The notes beneath the pieces are model-generated. The model made no database searches. It worked only from the letters and a program-made list of their open reading frames with translations, and was not told the origin of the DNA. From assembly GCF_003182255.1 (NCBI RefSeq), contig NZ_QGTQ01000027.1:20948-84947 (forward strand): a DNA stretch of 64,000 nucleotides, given 5' to 3'. This document shows positions 63,060-64,000 of this stretch, piece by piece. The translations under genes and the position numbers were made by a program. This DNA is from Paenibacillus cellulosilyticus. GTDB taxonomy: Bacteria; Bacillota; Bacilli; Paenibacillales; Paenibacillaceae. The stretch's first letter is position 1. Each line of letters starts with the position of its first letter.

Positions 63060-63782
63060 ATGATAACGAGATGGAAACTGGTTCTTCAGCTATATTATTA
63101 CCGTGTCCTGTTTTTATTCGGGCTGAAGAGTGAAGAAATTTACTACATTGGTGGGAGCGAGGCGCTGCCGCCGCCGTTGACCCGGGAAGAAGAAGAGTAC
63201 TTGCTGGAGAAGCTTCCTTCTGGCGATACTGCGATCCGGGCAATGCTGATCGAGCGGAATTTGCGGCTCGTTGTGTATATCGCACGTAAATTCGAGAACA
63301 CCGGCATTCATATTGAAGACTTGGTTTCGATCGGAGCGATTGGCCTGATTAAGGCGGTCAACACGTTTGATCCCGAGAAGAAAATCAAGCTGGCGACGTA
63401 CGCTTCGCGGTGTATCGAGAATGAGATTCTAATGTACTTGCGCCGTAACAGCAAGACACGTACAGAGGTCTCGTTTGATGAACCGCTTAATATTGACTGG
63501 GACGGCAATGAATTGCTCTTGTCAGACGTACTTGGTACCGAGAATGATACGATTTATCGGAACATCGAGGAGCAGGTCGACCGCAAACTGCTCCACAAAG
63601 CGCTCGACAAGCTGACAGAGCGCGAGCGCATCATCATGGAGCTCCGCTTCGGCCTCGCAGACGGCGAAGAGAAGACACAGAAGGACGTCGCCGACCTGCT
63701 CGGTATCTCGCAATCCTACATCTCCCGCTTAGAGAAACGAATCATTAAGCGCCTGCGCAAAGAATTCAATAAGATGGTGTGA
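63060..63782 (+). CDS. sigE: Mother-cell sigma factor SigE (pro-SigE)
   Basis: The 240-aa product directs early mother-cell transcription after processing. Its first 28 or so residues are the membrane-associating pro-sequence ([19 protein letters not shown]), cut by SpoIIGA near [16 protein letters not shown]. Region 2 has [17 protein letters not shown] and [15 protein letters not shown]; region 4 has [21 protein letters not shown]. The ATG at 63060 is behind GGGAGGC, 35 bp after spoIIGA. Compared with Bacillus it is of equal length. SigG, which usually follows, lies beyond the window if present. Confidence 0.98.
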   Translation: MITRWKLVLQLYYYRVLFLFGLKSEEIYYIGGSEALPPPLTREEEEYLLEKLPSGDTAIRAMLIERNLRLVVYIARKFENTGIHIEDLVSIGAIGLIKAVNTFDPEKKIKLATYASRCIENEILMYLRRNSKTRTEVSFDEPLNIDWDGNELLLSDVLGTENDTIYRNIEEQVDRKLLHKALDKLTERERIIMELRFGLADGEEKTQKDVADLLGISQSYISRLEKRIIKRLRKEFNKMV

Positions 63783-63784
63783 GG

Positions 63785-63813
63785 AAAAGCGCTGCTCAGC
63801 AGCGCTTTTTTGT
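63785..63813 (+). terminator. Terminator after sigE
   Basis: Perfect 10-bp stem AAAGCGCTGC-tca-GCAGCGCTTT followed by TTTTG. Confidence 0.92.
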
Positions 63814-63823
63814 TTGTAATAAC

Positions 63824-63966
63824 GCTCGAACGATAGCTATGCCCCCAACGGGGCACGCGACTCTTAGCACGCAGTAACATACACGTGCCACCGTCCCGCC
63901 ACCAGCCCCTTCCGGGGTCCAGGGGACGGGAGTCCCATGGGGTCCTCCCTAGCAGGGAGGATTTAG
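63824..63966 (+). repeat. Dispersed repeat B, copy B3
   Basis: About 143 bp from GCTCGAACGATAGC through GCCCCCAACGGGGC, TCCCGCCACCAGCCCC, GACGGGAGTCCCATGG and CCTCCCTAGCAGGGAGG to GATTTAG. It follows the sigE terminator by about 12 bp, the same position that B1 and B2 hold after their terminators. Confidence 0.8.
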
Positions 63967-64000
63967 TTATCATGAACGAAAGAAGCCCTCCGTTTGCAAC

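Noticed and set aside
63716..63973. Minus-strand frame sharing a LLGRTPW-SRPLDPG peptide with frames at 61591-61959
   Set aside because: The shared peptide results from both lying over repeat family B; the sequence is a palindrome-rich repeat with no start signals.

Overview
This window is chromosomal DNA of a spore-forming member of the Bacillales, most likely Paenibacillaceae (Paenibacillus or a close relative). The evidence is the mid-GC coding sequence, Bacillus-like synteny in three blocks (era-recO-glyQS-dnaG-sigA; typA-ylaH-ylaJ-phoH; the division and cell-wall cluster from mraZ to sigE), sporulation genes (spoVD, spoVE, spoIIGA, sigE, rsfA, ylaJ), a meso-DAP type MurE, and bacillithiol synthesis (bshC). 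This placement comes from reading proteins and gene order, not from a database search.

Layout. 1-14.6 kb: end of era, tiny yqzL, recO, a MATE exporter, a glycine T-box leader with glyQ and glyS, a 970-bp gene-free stretch built of nested palindromes, then yqfL, yqxD, dnaG, sigA, a membrane protein, trmK and a Nif3-like gene. 14.6-15.2 kb: RNase P RNA (rnpB), which reads as the ancestral A type. 15.3-24.8 kb: a lipoprotein subtilase, ypuI, a DUF1540 protein, a lytic transglycosylase, the nifZ-thiI pair, two TerC-family membrane proteins separated by a tandem palindrome array, and a small membrane protein. 24.8-34.9 kb: typA, ylaH, an LCP-family cell-wall ligase, ylaJ, phoH (ylaK), a solute-binding-like protein, a coiled-coil exported protein, a MidA-type methyltransferase and a DUF2626 protein. 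35-41 kb: rsfA-like regulator, ketopantoate reductase, DUF3397 protein, bshC and S-adenosylhomocysteine hydrolase. 41.2-63.8 kb: mraZ, rsmH, ftsL, pbpB, spoVD, murE, murF, mraY, murD, spoVE, murG, murB, murA, divIB, ftsA, ftsZ, spoIIGA, sigE.

How the genes work together. The second half is the division/cell-wall cluster: MurA and MurB make UDP-MurNAc, MurD, MurE and MurF build the pentapeptide, MraY and MurG make lipid II, SpoVE and the PBPs polymerise and cross-link it, and FtsA, FtsZ, FtsL and DivIB organise the septum. SpoIIGA and pro-SigE then couple septation to mother-cell gene expression. A 10-bp phased AGTGG array over the mraZ start is a clear candidate operator for MraZ itself.

No defence system, prophage, transposase gene, CRISPR array or biosynthetic cluster is visible. 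The unexplained content is non-coding: at least five families of palindromic repeats sit in the intergenic gaps, several with paired base changes between copies, which suggests that the fold, not the sequence, is conserved.
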